A stretch of DNA of 64,000 bases from DATJPD01 sp035506575 (GCA_035506575.1 DATJPD010000083.1:13941-77940), one strand, 5' to 3'; positions 1 through 8,051 are shown, counted from the first letter of the stretch. Numbers and translations: made by a program. The notes: generated by a model not told the origin, from the letters alone.

Positions 1-348
1 ATCCTGGAGCAGCGCCGGGGGGTGTGCCAGGACTTCGCGCATCTCGAGCTGGCGGCGCTGCGCGCGCTCGGCCTCGCGGCTCGCTATGTGAGCGGCTACA
101 TCCGCACCTACCGTGAGGGTACGGACGGCCTCAAAGGCAGCGACGCCTCGCATGCCTGGGTGTCGTTCTTCTGCCCGGGACCTGGCTGGATCGACGTCGA
201 CCCGACCAATGACCTGGTCGTCGCCGAAGAGCACATCGTGCTGGCCTGGGGCCGCGATTACGACGACGTCAGCCCCATCCGCGGCGTCATGCTGGGGGGC
301 GGCGACCACTTCCTTAACGTGGCCGTCACCGTCACCCCGCAAACGTAA
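1..348 (+). CDS. Transglutaminase-like family protein (C-terminal part)
   Basis: Reading frame open from the first base of the window, so the N-terminal part lies outside it. The visible 115 residues carry the transglutaminase-like catalytic triad: Cys9 in GVCQDF, His51 in SHAWVSF and the Asp of WIDVDPTN. This family usually sits beside a circularly permuted ATP-grasp protein and an alpha-E protein, and both follow directly. The three are thought to act together in an uncharacterised peptide ligation/hydrolysis pathway; the substrate is unknown. Here the transglutaminase comes first. Confidence 0.9.
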   Translation: MLEQRRGVCQDFAHLELAALRALGLAARYVSGYIRTYREGTDGLKGSDASHAWVSFFCPGPGWIDVDPTNDLVVAEEHIVLAWGRDYDDVSPIRGVMLGGGDHFLNVAVTVTPQT

Positions 349-437
349 ACGCCCCGGTTAGGGCAGCCTGCCCAAACTGTGGTACGGATATTGCTCCATC
401 CATTGTGGAGGGCCGTCTCAAGGGGGCGGTGGTCGCG

Positions 438-1853
438 ATGGTGGTGCCGGCATTCGATGAAATGGGCAGCCGTGAGGCGCCGCGGCCGTGCTACGCCGCG
501 GTGGGCGACTGGATCGGCCGGACGCCCGCGTCGCTGTTCGAGCTCAAGCGCCAGGAGGCGGAATTCTGCTTCCGGCGCACCGGAATCACCTTTGCCGTCT
601 ACACCGAGGGCGGCGATCCCGAGCGCCTCATTCCGTTCGACATCATTCCGCGCATCCTCGACGGCCAGGAATGGGAATTCCTGAGCCGCGGCCTGAAACA
701 GCGGGTGCGGGCGCTCAACGCGTTCATCGGCGACGTGTACGGCAAGCAGGAATTCATCCGCGCCGGCAAGGTGCCCGCCGACCTGATCCTGAAGAACCCG
801 TGCTTCGTCCAGCCGATGGCCGGGCTCGAGGTGGCGGCCGGCATCTACACCCATGTGGCCGGCATCGACGTGGTGCGGGTCAACCCGACCGAATTCTACG
901 TGCTCGAGGACAACTGCCGCACGCCCTCGGGCGTGTCGTACATGATCGAGAACCGCGAGATCATGTCGCGGTTGTTCCCCGACCTGTTCGCCCGCTGCCG
1001 CGTGCGGCCGGTGTCGCACTATCCGGAAGAGCTGCTCGACACCCTGCGGTCGGTGGCGCCGCGCCGCTGCGCGGGCGAGCCGACGGTCGTGCTGCTCAGC
1101 CCCGGCTCCTACAACAGCGCCTATTACGAGCACACGTTCCTCGCCGACGAGATGGGGATCGAGATCGTCGAAGGGGCGGATCTGGTGGTCGACGACGATG
1201 TCGTCTACATGCGCACCACGCAGGGGCTGCAGCGCGTCGACGTGATCTACCGGCGCATCGACGACGCCTTCCTCGATCCCCAGGTGTTCCGCTCGGACTC
1301 CATGCTGGGCGTCGCCGGGCTGATGTCGGCCTATCGCGCGGGAAACGTGACCCTGGCCAACGCAGTGGGGGCGGGCATCGCCGACGACAAGGCGGTCTAC
1401 ACCTACGTGCCGGAGATGGTGCGCTTCTTCCTCGGCGAGGAGCCGATCCTGCGCAACGTGCCGACCTGGAAATGCGCCGAGCCCGGCGATCTGGCCTATG
1501 TCCTCGACCACCTGGCCGAGCTCGTGGTCAAGGACGTGCACGGCTCGGGCGGGTACGGGATGCTGGTCGGCCCGCACGCGACCATAGCCGAGCGCGCGGC
1601 GTTCGCGGAGGTGCTCCGCAGCAAGCCCGACCGCTACATCGCCCAGCCCACCTTGAGCCTCTCGACCTGTCCGACCTTCGTCCAGCAGGGCATCGCCCCG
1701 CGGCATGTCGACTTGCGGCCGTTCGTGCTGTGCGGCCGCGACATCCACATCGTGCCCGGCGGGCTCACGCGCGTCGCCTTGCGCGAGGGCTCGCTGGTGG
1801 TGAACTCGAGCCAGGGCGGGGGCACCAAGGACACCTGGGTGATCGACCTTTGA
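438..1853 (+). CDS. Circularly permuted ATP-grasp family protein (DUF404/DUF407 type)
   Basis: About 471 residues with the family's hallmarks: an early FDEM segment, ENREIM, the ValLeuLeuSerProGly strand, VYRRIDD, and the C-terminal VVKDVHGSGGYGM and ALREGSLVVNSSQGG motifs. Members are predicted ATP-dependent carboxylate-amine ligases acting on peptides. I chose ATG 438 because an AAGGGGG Shine-Dalgarno lies about 11 bases upstream and family members begin close to the FDEM motif; an in-frame GTG at 405 would add 11 residues. It lies between the transglutaminase and the alpha-E gene and is separated from the latter by one base, so the three are very probably one operon. Confidence 0.9.
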   Translation: MVVPAFDEMGSREAPRPCYAAVGDWIGRTPASLFELKRQEAEFCFRRTGITFAVYTEGGDPERLIPFDIIPRILDGQEWEFLSRGLKQRVRALNAFIGDVYGKQEFIRAGKVPADLILKNPCFVQPMAGLEVAAGIYTHVAGIDVVRVNPTEFYVLEDNCRTPSGVSYMIENREIMSRLFPDLFARCRVRPVSHYPEELLDTLRSVAPRRCAGEPTVVLLSPGSYNSAYYEHTFLADEMGIEIVEGADLVVDDDVVYMRTTQGLQRVDVIYRRIDDAFLDPQVFRSDSMLGVAGLMSAYRAGNVTLANAVGAGIADDKAVYTYVPEMVRFFLGEEPILRNVPTWKCAEPGDLAYVLDHLAELVVKDVHGSGGYGMLVGPHATIAERAAFAEVLRSKPDRYIAQPTLSLSTCPTFVQQGIAPRHVDLRPFVLCGRDIHIVPGGLTRVALREGSLVVNSSQGGGTKDTWVIDL

Positions 1854-1854
1854 C

Positions 1855-2850
1855 ATGCTGAGCCGCACGGCGGAAAACCTGTACTGGCTGGCGCGCTACG
1901 TCGAGCGGGCGGAGAGTGTCGCGCGCCTCGTCGACGTGGCGCTGCGCATGTCCGCCATGCCGTTCGATCCCGGCACCGGGCGCAGCGAGTGGAAGTCGGC
2001 CATCATCGCGTCCGGATGCGAAAAAAGCTTCTATGCGAAGTATGCGGATCCTACCGCCGAGACGGTGATCCGGCATCTCGTGCGCGACCTCGACAACCCC
2101 TCCTCGATCCTGTCCTGCCTGGCGACGGCGCGGCGGAATTCCCGTGCCGTGCGGACCGCCCTCACGGTTGACATGTGGGAGGCGATCAACGGCACCTGGC
2201 TCGCCATGCGCGGCTTCGGCGAGGATGCGTTCACTGTCGGCCACATCCCGCGCTTCCTCGACTGGGTCAAGGAGCGCTCGACGCTCTTCAGCGGGGCAGC
2301 GCTCGCCACCATGCTGCAGACCGATGCGTTCTGGTTTACGCGCCTCGGCACCTATATCGAACGCGCGGACAACACGGCGCGCATCCTCGACGTCAAATAC
2401 AACGTGCTGCTGCCGCGCCACGAGCCGGTGGGCGGCACGCTCGACCATTATCAATGGGCGGCGATCCTGAGCTCGGTGTCCTCGCGGAGAGCCTACCAGT
2501 GGCTCTATCACGACCGGATCAAGCCCTGGCTGGTGGCCGAGCTGCTCATCCTGCGCCCGGAAATGCCGCGCTCCCTCATCACCTGCGTGCGCGAGATCAA
2601 CTACTATCTCGACGTCATCGGCGGCGTGTATCGCGCGCGGCGGACGTGCCACGAACTGGCGGCGCGGGTGCTACGCCAGCTCAATCACACGAATGTCGAA
2701 CAGATATTCCAGGTGGGCCTGCACGAGTTCCTGACCGAGTTCATCGACGGCAATACCGAGCTCGGCACCTGCATCTCGCAGCAGTATTTCCAGGCGGCGC
2801 AAGTCTCGGTCCAGACGCTCGACGAGGGTAGGCGCGCCGCCCAGGCGTGA
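1855..2850 (+). CDS. Alpha-E domain-containing protein (DUF403)
   Basis: 331 residues, mostly helical, opening with MLSRTAENLYWLARYVERAE, which is the signature of alpha-E proteins. Function is not established. The family almost always accompanies circularly permuted ATP-grasp ligases and transglutaminases, as here. The start codon begins one base after the ATP-grasp stop, implying translational coupling. Other conserved segments are IERADNTARILDVKYN and the ISQQYF region near the C-terminus. Confidence 0.92.
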   Translation: MLSRTAENLYWLARYVERAESVARLVDVALRMSAMPFDPGTGRSEWKSAIIASGCEKSFYAKYADPTAETVIRHLVRDLDNPSSILSCLATARRNSRAVRTALTVDMWEAINGTWLAMRGFGEDAFTVGHIPRFLDWVKERSTLFSGAALATMLQTDAFWFTRLGTYIERADNTARILDVKYNVLLPRHEPVGGTLDHYQWAAILSSVSSRRAYQWLYHDRIKPWLVAELLILRPEMPRSLITCVREINYYLDVIGGVYRARRTCHELAARVLRQLNHTNVEQIFQVGLHEFLTEFIDGNTELGTCISQQYFQAAQVSVQTLDEGRRAAQA

Positions 2851-2862
2851 CCCCGAGCGCTG

Positions 2863-3240
2863 TCATGGCGACGCTCGCCGGCGCAGGCTGAGGAGATAGG
2901 CGATGACGTCGGTCATCTGGTCATCGGTGAGCTGCGGGTTGGGCATTCCGCGCAGTTCGCGCAGGCTGGCATGCGTGGTGGTGAGGAATCTGTGCAGCGA
3001 GTCCGCGCTCGTCGCCGGACGGTTCGCGATGGTGACGAAGCTGGTCGCCGGCTGATGCAGGGTCGGGGAGTAGGGCTGGTCCGGCGCCACGACGTGGCAG
3101 ACGTAGCACTGGTTCAACGCCACACGTTTGCCGGCGGCGATATCGCCTGCGCCAGAGGGCGTCTGCGCACTCGCGCCGGCCGCGAAGCCGCCGACGACGG
3201 CGCTTATCAATACGCCCACCGTTATGCGGGGATGCACCAC
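2863..3240 (-). CDS. Small secreted c-type cytochrome
   Basis: About 125 residues starting at a GTG, with an N-terminal hydrophobic segment ending in GASAQ that reads as a Sec signal peptide. One haem-binding motif, CYVCH, lies at about residues 45-49. A methionine in RGMPNPQLT is a candidate sixth ligand and the C-terminus ends in the helix DVIAYLLSL, so this is a class I-like monohaem cytochrome. It is the last gene of a leftward group (lipoprotein, phasin, small protein, cytochrome) whose only visible control region is the pair of FNR-type boxes at 4148-4183. Redox partner unknown. Confidence 0.85.
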   Translation of the reverse strand: MVHPRITVGVLISAVVGGFAAGASAQTPSGAGDIAAGKRVALNQCYVCHVVAPDQPYSPTLHQPATSFVTIANRPATSADSLHRFLTTTHASLRELRGMPNPQLTDDQMTDVIAYLLSLRRRASP

Positions 3241-3260
3241 GTCAACCCCGTCCTGACGCG

Positions 3261-3431
3261 CTACGACGGAGTCCGGCGGGACTCCAGCCGCTCGGCGTCG
3301 CGGTCGTAGTCGTCGGCGATCGACTCCAGCTCCGTAGCGACGCCCTCGGAGACGGCATGACGGGCCAGATCGCGGCAATGCGCCGCCCGCTCGTGCAGGC
3401 GGGCGGCGGTGATCTCCACGGTGCGTTCCAT
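3261..3431 (-). CDS. Small helical protein, family A
   Basis: 56 residues, start ATG at 3431. Predicted helical hairpin with the pattern A-x2-LHERAAHCRDLA ... LESIADDYDRDAERLE. The same pattern recurs in three other small proteins in the window (7844-8023, 22920-23117, 49053-49223) and in the C-terminal half of the protein at 6026-6430. I do not know a function. It lies between the phasin and cytochrome genes in a leftward operon. Confidence 0.75.
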   Translation of the reverse strand: MERTVEITAARLHERAAHCRDLARHAVSEGVATELESIADDYDRDAERLESRRTPS

Positions 3432-3436
3432 GGCCG

Positions 3437-3799
3437 CTACTCGGCTGCTTGCCGCGGCTCCGCCTGCTGCATCACGTCCGAGCCGGCCTTTTGCGCGAGC
3501 TGGACCAGCCGGTTCGCTTCGTCGGCATAGTCCTGGCCGGCCGAGGTCAGCCATTCCTGCTGCACCTTCATGGCCTCGGACCAGTTCGGCGATGTCAGCA
3601 TCCGCTGTGCCGCCTCGCTGTCGCGCTGCCAGCGCGCCTTGGTGAAGCGGGCGATCTCTTCCTGCCAGGCGGCCCAGGCCTTTTGGTAGGTCTCGGCGGC
3701 GCGCGACAGGTTGCTCATCGCGGACCCGTTGAGGCCGGAGATCCACGGAAGGGCCATCCCGGGCCATGCAGCGTCGGTGTGTTGCGTCTGCTTGATCAT
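3437..3799 (-). CDS. Phasin family protein
   Basis: 120 residues, helical and amphipathic, with the phasin_2-like pattern: aromatic/Trp-rich first half (TYQKAWAAWQEEIARF, QEWLTSAGQDYADEAN) and a Gln/Ala-rich tail. Phasins coat polyhydroxyalkanoate granules and can also act as chaperones; granule association here is inferred from family. A strong Shine-Dalgarno (GGAGGAG) precedes the ATG. It follows the lipoprotein gene by 27 bases in the leftward operon under the tandem boxes at 4148-4183. Confidence 0.8.
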   Translation of the reverse strand: MIKQTQHTDAAWPGMALPWISGLNGSAMSNLSRAAETYQKAWAAWQEEIARFTKARWQRDSEAAQRMLTSPNWSEAMKVQQEWLTSAGQDYADEANRLVQLAQKAGSDVMQQAEPRQAAE

Positions 3800-3826
3800 G
3801 ACAGTCTCTCCTCCTGTGCGAACGGA

Positions 3827-4087
3827 TTACTGCGGCGAGATCTTGCGTTGGGTGCGCTGGAACATCCGGTCGGCGCGCTCGGCGGCGGCCTTGGCATCCG
3901 CAGCCGCGGACTGTGCCGCGGCGGCGCTCTGTTGCGATGCGGCGGCGGCGCGATTGGCGGCGTCTGCCGCGTCTGCCGCGGATTTCTGCGCGTTCTGCAG
4001 AGCGGCGCGATCCTCGGCGCTCAATTGCGTGCAGCCCGCGATCAGCAGCATCGGCAGGACGGCGGCGGTTAGCAATCTGCGGCGCAT
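3827..4087 (-). CDS. Alanine-zipper outer-membrane lipoprotein (Lpp/OprI-like)
   Basis: 86 residues. N-terminal MRRRLLTAAVLPMLLIAGC is a lipoprotein signal with lipobox LIAGC. The mature part is an Ala-rich coiled coil (repeated AADAANRAA / SAAADAKAAAERA heptads) ending in RADRMFQRTQRKISPQ. The architecture matches Lpp and Pseudomonas OprI, trimeric lipoproteins that can be linked to peptidoglycan near a C-terminal lysine. A close paralogue lies at 9649-9933 with the same RADRMFQRTQRKIS tail. First gene of a leftward operon; the start is 61 bases from the first FNR-type box. Covalent attachment to murein is my inference. Confidence 0.82.
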   Translation of the reverse strand: MRRRLLTAAVLPMLLIAGCTQLSAEDRAALQNAQKSAADAADAANRAAAASQQSAAAAQSAAADAKAAAERADRMFQRTQRKISPQ

Positions 4088-4147
4088 CAGGTTCTCCTTG
4101 ATGGAAGACGAACGACGTGAGGTTGCGTCAGGGCACGGCGAGCCGCC

Positions 4148-4161
4148 TTGATCTGGATCAA
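4148..4161. promoter_or_regulatory. FNR/FixK-type box 1
   Basis: TTGAT-ctgg-ATCAA, a perfect inverted repeat matching the FNR/FixK consensus. It lies in the divergent spacer between the lipoprotein (leftward) and the Crp-family gene (rightward). For leftward transcription a CAACCT hexamer sits at the expected -10 position when the box is centred at -41.5. Confidence 0.85.
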
Positions 4162-4169
4162 AGAGGAGC

Positions 4170-4183
4170 TTGATAAGGATCAA
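4170..4183. promoter_or_regulatory. FNR/FixK-type box 2
   Basis: TTGAT-aagg-ATCAA, a second perfect box 22 bp (about two helical turns) from box 1, so two dimers would sit on the same DNA face. For rightward transcription TAGGTA at 4206-4211 is at the correct -10 distance. Confidence 0.85.
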
Positions 4184-4234
4184 TGCCGGCGGGCTCCCCG
4201 TCAGGTAGGTAACGGTTACGACCTCGAGGCCCTG

Positions 4235-4963
4235 ATGCTGAAGATCACTGGCGAGACCCCGATCGCCAACCGCCTGTTGCTGTCGCTGCCCCCGGCCACC
4301 TTGAATCGGCTGATGCCCGCGCTACAGCCTATCGGAATCGCGCAAGGCGAGATCATCGACCACGTCGATCGCACGGTGTCGCATCTCTACTTCATCAATC
4401 GCGGCTTCATCTCACTGGTGAAGACCATGAACGACGGGCGGACGGTGGAGATCGGCGCGGTGGGCATCGAGGGCGTCACCGACGTGAATTCGCTGTTCGG
4501 CGTGGTCGATTCCGCCCTGCTCGAGGCCATGGTTCAGCTTCCAGGGACGGCGTTGCGCGTCGACCGGGAGGTGCTGCGCCGCGAGATGGCTCGCGACGCA
4601 GCCCTGCGGGATCTGATGCAGCGTTACGCTCACGTGTTCGTGAACCAGATCATCCAGACCGCGGCCTGCAACCGTTTGCACTCGCTCGAGGAGCGTTGCT
4701 GCCGATGGCTGCTGACCGCCCACGACAATGCGCTCGCCGACACATTCCCGCTGACCCATGAGTTCCTGGCGATGATGCTGGGCGTGCAGCGCGCGGGCGT
4801 GTCGATCGCGGCCAAGCTCCTGCAGCGGGCCGGGCTGATCGAGTATCGACGGGGCGCCGTGACAGTCACGGATCGCGCGGGCCTCGAGGCCGCGGCCTGC
4901 GAATGCTACGACGCCACGCGCATTGACCTGAGAAAGCTGGTCGGCGGCCGCAAACGGCGTTAG
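4235..4963 (+). CDS. Crp/Fnr family transcriptional regulator
   Basis: 242 residues from ATG 4235 (GAGG just upstream). An N-terminal cyclic-nucleotide-binding-like beta roll (GEIIDHVDRTVSHLYFINRGFISLV) is followed by a long dimerisation helix and a winged helix with recognition region GVQRAGVSIAAKLLQRAGLIE. The recognition helix lacks the ExxSR signature of FNR/FixK, so it should bind a different site. It contains several cysteines (CNRL, ERCCRW, ACECY) but no FNR-type N-terminal cluster. An in-frame TTG at 4148 lies inside the FNR box and is unlikely to be the start. It is itself preceded by two FNR-type boxes, so it may be a second-tier regulator. Confidence 0.88.
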   Translation: MLKITGETPIANRLLLSLPPATLNRLMPALQPIGIAQGEIIDHVDRTVSHLYFINRGFISLVKTMNDGRTVEIGAVGIEGVTDVNSLFGVVDSALLEAMVQLPGTALRVDREVLRREMARDAALRDLMQRYAHVFVNQIIQTAACNRLHSLEERCCRWLLTAHDNALADTFPLTHEFLAMMLGVQRAGVSIAAKLLQRAGLIEYRRGAVTVTDRAGLEAAACECYDATRIDLRKLVGGRKRR

Positions 4964-5066
4964 AGTTCGTTTGTTCGGTACCGTACAGAGCGATTGCGGG
5001 GCTTCAGGCATATTCGCGGCGAAATTGCGCCAAATTGACTTTCTCCGGGGGCGAAGGAGTCACACG

Positions 5067-5660
5067 ATGGTCCTGACGGATACCGTAGAACCGTCAGCAG
5101 ATCCGACGGAGCGTCCCTCGCACGAGGAGTGCCGAGATGCGCTGGCGCGCATCGCCGACAGCCCGCGCTTCAAATCGGCGCCGCGCCTGGCGTCCTTCCT
5201 TCGCTTCGTCGTCGAAGCCGCGCTGTCGGGCCAGGCGGATCGTTTGAAGGCGTACACGATCGCGGTCGGAGCCCTTGGCCGCGCGGACGATTTCGATCCC
5301 ACGACCGATCCTATCGTCCGCGTCGAGGCCGGGCGGCTCAGGATGGCCTTGGAGCGCTACTACGCCAACGGGGGCAGCGCCGATCCGGTCAGGATTGAAG
5401 TACCGCGCGGCCGGTACGCCCCGGAGTTTCTCTGGCGCGGCCCCAGCGAGGGCGTGCTGGCCGTGGAGATGCATACCTGTCGGGAGCAATTGAAGAGCAT
5501 CCGAAAGCGGCTCGAGGTTCTGCGTGCGGAGCATCGCGAACAGCGCGAGGTCCTGTCGCGCAATCTCGATACCCTCCAGGTCAATATGCGGGCGCTGCAG
5601 TCCGCGGCGGACGCCATCGCGGGACTTCGCCTGCCTGTGCCGCGGCGAACCGGCGTGTGA
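5067..5660 (+). CDS. Stand-alone winged-helix-like domain protein with C-terminal coiled coil
   Basis: 197 residues; GAAGGAG precedes ATG 5067. Residues about 20-125 match the N-terminal domain commonly fused to adenylate cyclases or TPR/TolB-type proteins: FLRFVVEAALSG, AYTIAVGALGRADDFDP, TDPIVRVEAGRLRMAL and VRIEVPRGRYAPEF. The usual large C-terminal effector is absent; instead a coiled coil (REQLKSIRKRLEVLRAEH onward) forms the rest. Possibly a DNA-binding or adaptor protein; function unknown. Confidence 0.75.
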   Translation: MVLTDTVEPSADPTERPSHEECRDALARIADSPRFKSAPRLASFLRFVVEAALSGQADRLKAYTIAVGALGRADDFDPTTDPIVRVEAGRLRMALERYYANGGSADPVRIEVPRGRYAPEFLWRGPSEGVLAVEMHTCREQLKSIRKRLEVLRAEHREQREVLSRNLDTLQVNMRALQSAADAIAGLRLPVPRRTGV

Positions 5661-5780
5661 CCCCTAAAACCCGTTCGAACCAAAGCCGTCGCGCACCGTA
5701 ACGGTTACCCTGTTGCCGCGCGGCCGTGCGCATTAGAGATTGCTAATCCTCCTCAGCCAGTACCGGGGTCAGGTCGTGTA

Positions 5781-5993
5781 ATGAGCGGGGATGGTTTAGA
5801 GCGGTCTCGGTCCGTCGATCGGGCATCGGGGCAGCGCGAGCCGCTGCTTGTCGAGGCGGCGTTATGGCCGATCGAGCCGGCATCGCTCGCGGCTTTGATC
5901 GGCATTGGCATGAGCGACCGCCAGATCGCTGCCTATTTCAGTGTGGCTGTCGCCGATGTGGGGGCGCTGCGTGAGCGATTTGGCCTGCGGTGA
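5781..5993 (+). CDS. Hypothetical protein, 70 aa, HTH-like C-terminus
   Basis: The C-terminal half, LAALIGIGMSDRQIAAYFSV followed by GALRERFGL, looks like a short helix-turn-helix, in which a small gap-and-turn (GMSDRQIA) separates two helices. The N-terminal half is low in order. No family recognised. It ends just before the next small gene, with which it could be co-transcribed. Confidence 0.5.
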   Translation: MSGDGLERSRSVDRASGQREPLLVEAALWPIEPASLAALIGIGMSDRQIAAYFSVAVADVGALRERFGLR

Positions 5994-6025
5994 CATGGCC
6001 CGCGAGCACCAAGGCGGCGACTTGC

Positions 6026-6430
6026 ATGCAATTTAGCGCGGGTGACACGGCGATCGTCGCGGATCTGCGCCGCGAAGCGCGCCAGTTGATCGCAGAGTCG
6101 CGCGCCGCCACGGACCCCGAGGAGCAGCTCTGTTTGTCCGAACAGGCGTTCGAGCTGGCGCAGCTCGCCGAAGCGCTCGAGCGGCGCGGCGACGATCCTG
6201 GTGCGTCGGCCGATGAGCAAACGATCATAGCGCAGGCACCCTTGCTCGACAGGGCGAAGCAGTGGCGGCGCCGGGCCGAGGAATTCCGGGCGGTCGCCGG
6301 CGCGATGGCGCCAGAGGGTAGCGGCCGGCAGGCCTATCTCCATCTCGCGCACAGCTACGACACCCTGGCCAACCAGGCCGAAGCGCGCGCGCTGCGGCGC
6401 GGGGAGTTGAAGCACCAGGCCGGGAGATGA
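6026..6430 (+). CDS. Two-domain helical protein: family B + family A fusion
   Basis: 134 residues from ATG 6026 (AAGGCGG upstream). The N-terminal half contains LSEQAFELAQLAEALERRG, nearly the same as AESAFQLAQEAEALERME in the small protein at 23114-23293 (family B). The C-terminal half, RAKQWRRRAEEFRAVAG ... LAHSYDTLANQAEA, follows the pattern of the family A proteins. At 22920-23293 the two families are separate, adjacent, translationally coupled genes in the same order, so this protein joins them as a natural fusion. Function unknown. Confidence 0.7.
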   Translation: MQFSAGDTAIVADLRREARQLIAESRAATDPEEQLCLSEQAFELAQLAEALERRGDDPGASADEQTIIAQAPLLDRAKQWRRRAEEFRAVAGAMAPEGSGRQAYLHLAHSYDTLANQAEARALRRGELKHQAGR

Positions 6431-6448
6431 CGGGTATCGCCGGGTTCA

Positions 6449-6462
6449 TTGACATGGATCAA
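6449..6462. promoter_or_regulatory. FNR/FixK-type box 3
   Basis: TTGAC-atgg-ATCAA, 60 bp upstream of hsp20. A GAGCAT hexamer at 6485-6490 occupies the -10 position for a box centred at -41.5, giving a leader of about 25 bases that includes the hsp20 Shine-Dalgarno. Confidence 0.8.
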
Positions 6463-6521
6463 GGCGCACCGGGTCCGATCGTTCGAGCATATCGAACGTT
6501 CACAGGAAAGGAGCCCCGGCC

Positions 6522-7064
6522 ATGAACGATGCCCCGACGAAATCCGCTGCCAAGACCGAAGAGACAGCCGCCAAGACCCCGCCGGTGCCGCAAGCCCGGC
6601 GCCCGTTCGAGGCGTTGCGCCATCAGGTCGACCGCCTGTTCGACGAATTCGACCGCGACTTCTGGGCAGCACCCTTCCGCCGCTCCAGCTTCGACATCGA
6701 GCCGTTCTGGCGCCGCCAGCTCACCGGCGCGAGCGTGCCGGCCGTCGACATCGTCGAAAAGGACCACGCGTTCGAGGTAACGGCGGACCTGCCGGGGCTC
6801 GACGAGAAGAACGTCGAGGTCAAGCTTACGGACGGCGTGCTGATCATCAAGGGCGAGAAGCAGGAAGAAAAAGAAGAGAAGAAGAAAGACTTCTATCTCC
6901 ACGAGCGGCACTTCGGTGCGTTTGAGCGCTCGTTCCGCGTGCCCGAGACGGTGGATGGGGACAAGATCGAGGCGCAGTTCAAGAAGGGCGTGCTCACCGT
7001 CACCCTGCCGAAGAAGCCGGACGCGCGCAAACCCGAGAAGAAGATCGAAGTCAGGGCCGGCTGA
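6522..7064 (+). CDS. Hsp20/alpha-crystallin small heat-shock protein
   Basis: 180 residues with a strong AAAGGAG ribosome site. After a Lys/Pro-rich N-terminus and a segment of aromatic residues, the alpha-crystallin domain spans about residues 70-165 (VDIVEKDHAFEVTADLPGLDE, GVLIIKGEKQ, FKKGVLTVTLPK). It holds unfolding proteins in an ATP-independent way. A run of Lys/Glu codons (KQEEKEEKKKDFY) sits in the loop between strands. It is downstream of an FNR-type box and 60 bases before the nitroreductase gene, so likely one low-oxygen-induced unit. Confidence 0.95.
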   Translation: MNDAPTKSAAKTEETAAKTPPVPQARRPFEALRHQVDRLFDEFDRDFWAAPFRRSSFDIEPFWRRQLTGASVPAVDIVEKDHAFEVTADLPGLDEKNVEVKLTDGVLIIKGEKQEEKEEKKKDFYLHERHFGAFERSFRVPETVDGDKIEAQFKKGVLTVTLPKKPDARKPEKKIEVRAG

Positions 7065-7124
7065 TTGCCGGGCCGGGCGGGCGGCACCGCCGCCCGCCAC
7101 CCCGCGTAGCTGGGACGAGGTGTC

Positions 7125-7778
7125 ATGATGACCCGACGCGAAGCCACGACGGCCATGCTCGCCGGTGCCGCCCTTGCCGCCGCACCCGCCGCGGTCGGTG
7201 CACAGGCGGCACGTATAGAACTGCCACAGCCGCGTCGCTCGGGCGGCATGCCGCTGATGTCCGCGCTCGAGCGCAGGCATTCGACCCGCGAGTACGCGGA
7301 CCGGCCGTTGCCGCTGCCCGTTCTGTCGGATGTCCTGTGGGCGGCCTTCGGCATCAACCGGCCGAGCGGCGACCGGACGGCGCCGTATTGGCGCCACGTC
7401 ATGGTGATCGACGTCTACGCCGCGATGGCTGACGGCGTGTGGCTGTACGATCCAAAAGCGCACGCGCTGCTGCCGTACCTGCCCGATGACATCCGCGCCC
7501 AGACCGGGCTGCAGGATTTCGTCGCGGCCGCCCCTCTGAACCTCATCTACGTCGCGCATGGCGAGCTTATGACCGACGTTTCGCCCGAGGAGCGTCGCCT
7601 CTACGCCTCGGTGGATGCGGGCTTCATCGGCCAGAACGTCTACCTGTTCTGCGCCTCGGAAGGGCTCGGCACCGTGTTCCGCGGGGCCGTCGACACCGCC
7701 AGGCTCGGCCGCGCGCTGAAACTGCCGGAGCAGCAATTCGTCACCTTCGCGCAAACGGTCGGATATCCGCGAACGTGA
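7125..7778 (+). CDS. Exported nitroreductase family protein (SagB/ThcOx-like)
   Basis: 217 residues. The start MMTRREATTAMLAGAALAAAP has a twin-arginine pair and an Ala-rich hydrophobic stretch ending in VGAQA, suggesting Tat export of a flavin-loaded enzyme. The core has the nitroreductase FMN signatures: RRHSTREYADRPLP, the LWAAFGINRPSGDRTAPYW region and GFIGQNVYLFCASEGLGTV. Probable FMN-dependent oxidoreductase; substrate unknown. Follows hsp20 under the same FNR-type box, as nitroreductases do in dormancy regulons. Confidence 0.85.
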   Translation: MMTRREATTAMLAGAALAAAPAAVGAQAARIELPQPRRSGGMPLMSALERRHSTREYADRPLPLPVLSDVLWAAFGINRPSGDRTAPYWRHVMVIDVYAAMADGVWLYDPKAHALLPYLPDDIRAQTGLQDFVAAAPLNLIYVAHGELMTDVSPEERRLYASVDAGFIGQNVYLFCASEGLGTVFRGAVDTARLGRALKLPEQQFVTFAQTVGYPRT

Positions 7779-7794
7779 ACAAAATCTCTAAAAT

Positions 7795-7808
7795 TTGACA
7801 CAGATCAA
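7795..7808. promoter_or_regulatory. FNR/FixK-type box 4
   Basis: TTGAC-acag-ATCAA. The centre is 42.5 bp from the ATG at 7844 and TATACA lies at 7832-7837 (-12 to -7 relative to that A). There is no room for a leader and no Shine-Dalgarno, so a leaderless transcript is predicted. Confidence 0.82.
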
Positions 7809-7843
7809 GGCGAGAGCGGCGCCATCGTTGCTATACAGCGACG

Positions 7844-8023
7844 ATGAAGAAAGATTCGAATTACTACCTCGACCAAGCCGAGCGTTGTTTGCGCTGGAGC
7901 CGTTTGCTGAACGACGAGCGCAGCATCACCGATCTTGAGAAGATGGCTGAGGAATATTTCGCCACGGCCGAACGGCTGCGCTCGCTCGAAACCGCGACGC
8001 GCAAAGAGCCGGCGTTTGTTTGA
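7844..8023 (+). CDS. Small helical protein, family A (59 aa)
   Basis: ATG 7844 to TGA 8021-8023, 59 residues: MKKDSNYYLDQAERCLRW ... LEKMAEEYFATAERLRSLE. It shows the same spaced pattern (RAxxYR/RCLRW, about ten residues, LxxMAEEYxxTAERL) as the other family A proteins in this window. It has a dedicated FNR-type promoter positioned for a leaderless mRNA, which supports its being a real gene in spite of its size. Function unknown. Confidence 0.75.
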   Translation: MKKDSNYYLDQAERCLRWSRLLNDERSITDLEKMAEEYFATAERLRSLETATRKEPAFV

Positions 8024-8037
8024 AGGCCGCCAAGCCT

Positions 8038-8051
8038 TTGATTTCGATCAA
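8038..8051. promoter_or_regulatory. FNR/FixK-type box 5
   Basis: TTGAT-ttcg-ATCAA. The centre is 43.5 bp upstream of ATG 8088. A perfect TAnnnT -10 element, TAAGCT, sits at 8073-8078, so transcription should start about 3 bases before the ATG. Confidence 0.85.

Noticed and set aside
4148..4237. TTG starts inside the FNR-type boxes, giving N-termini such as MIWIK or MIEIN (also at 11724, 15729, 22727)
   Set aside because: The TTG is part of the conserved operator palindrome; downstream ATG/GTG starts agree with spacing and family N-termini. Automated annotation could easily extend these genes wrongly.
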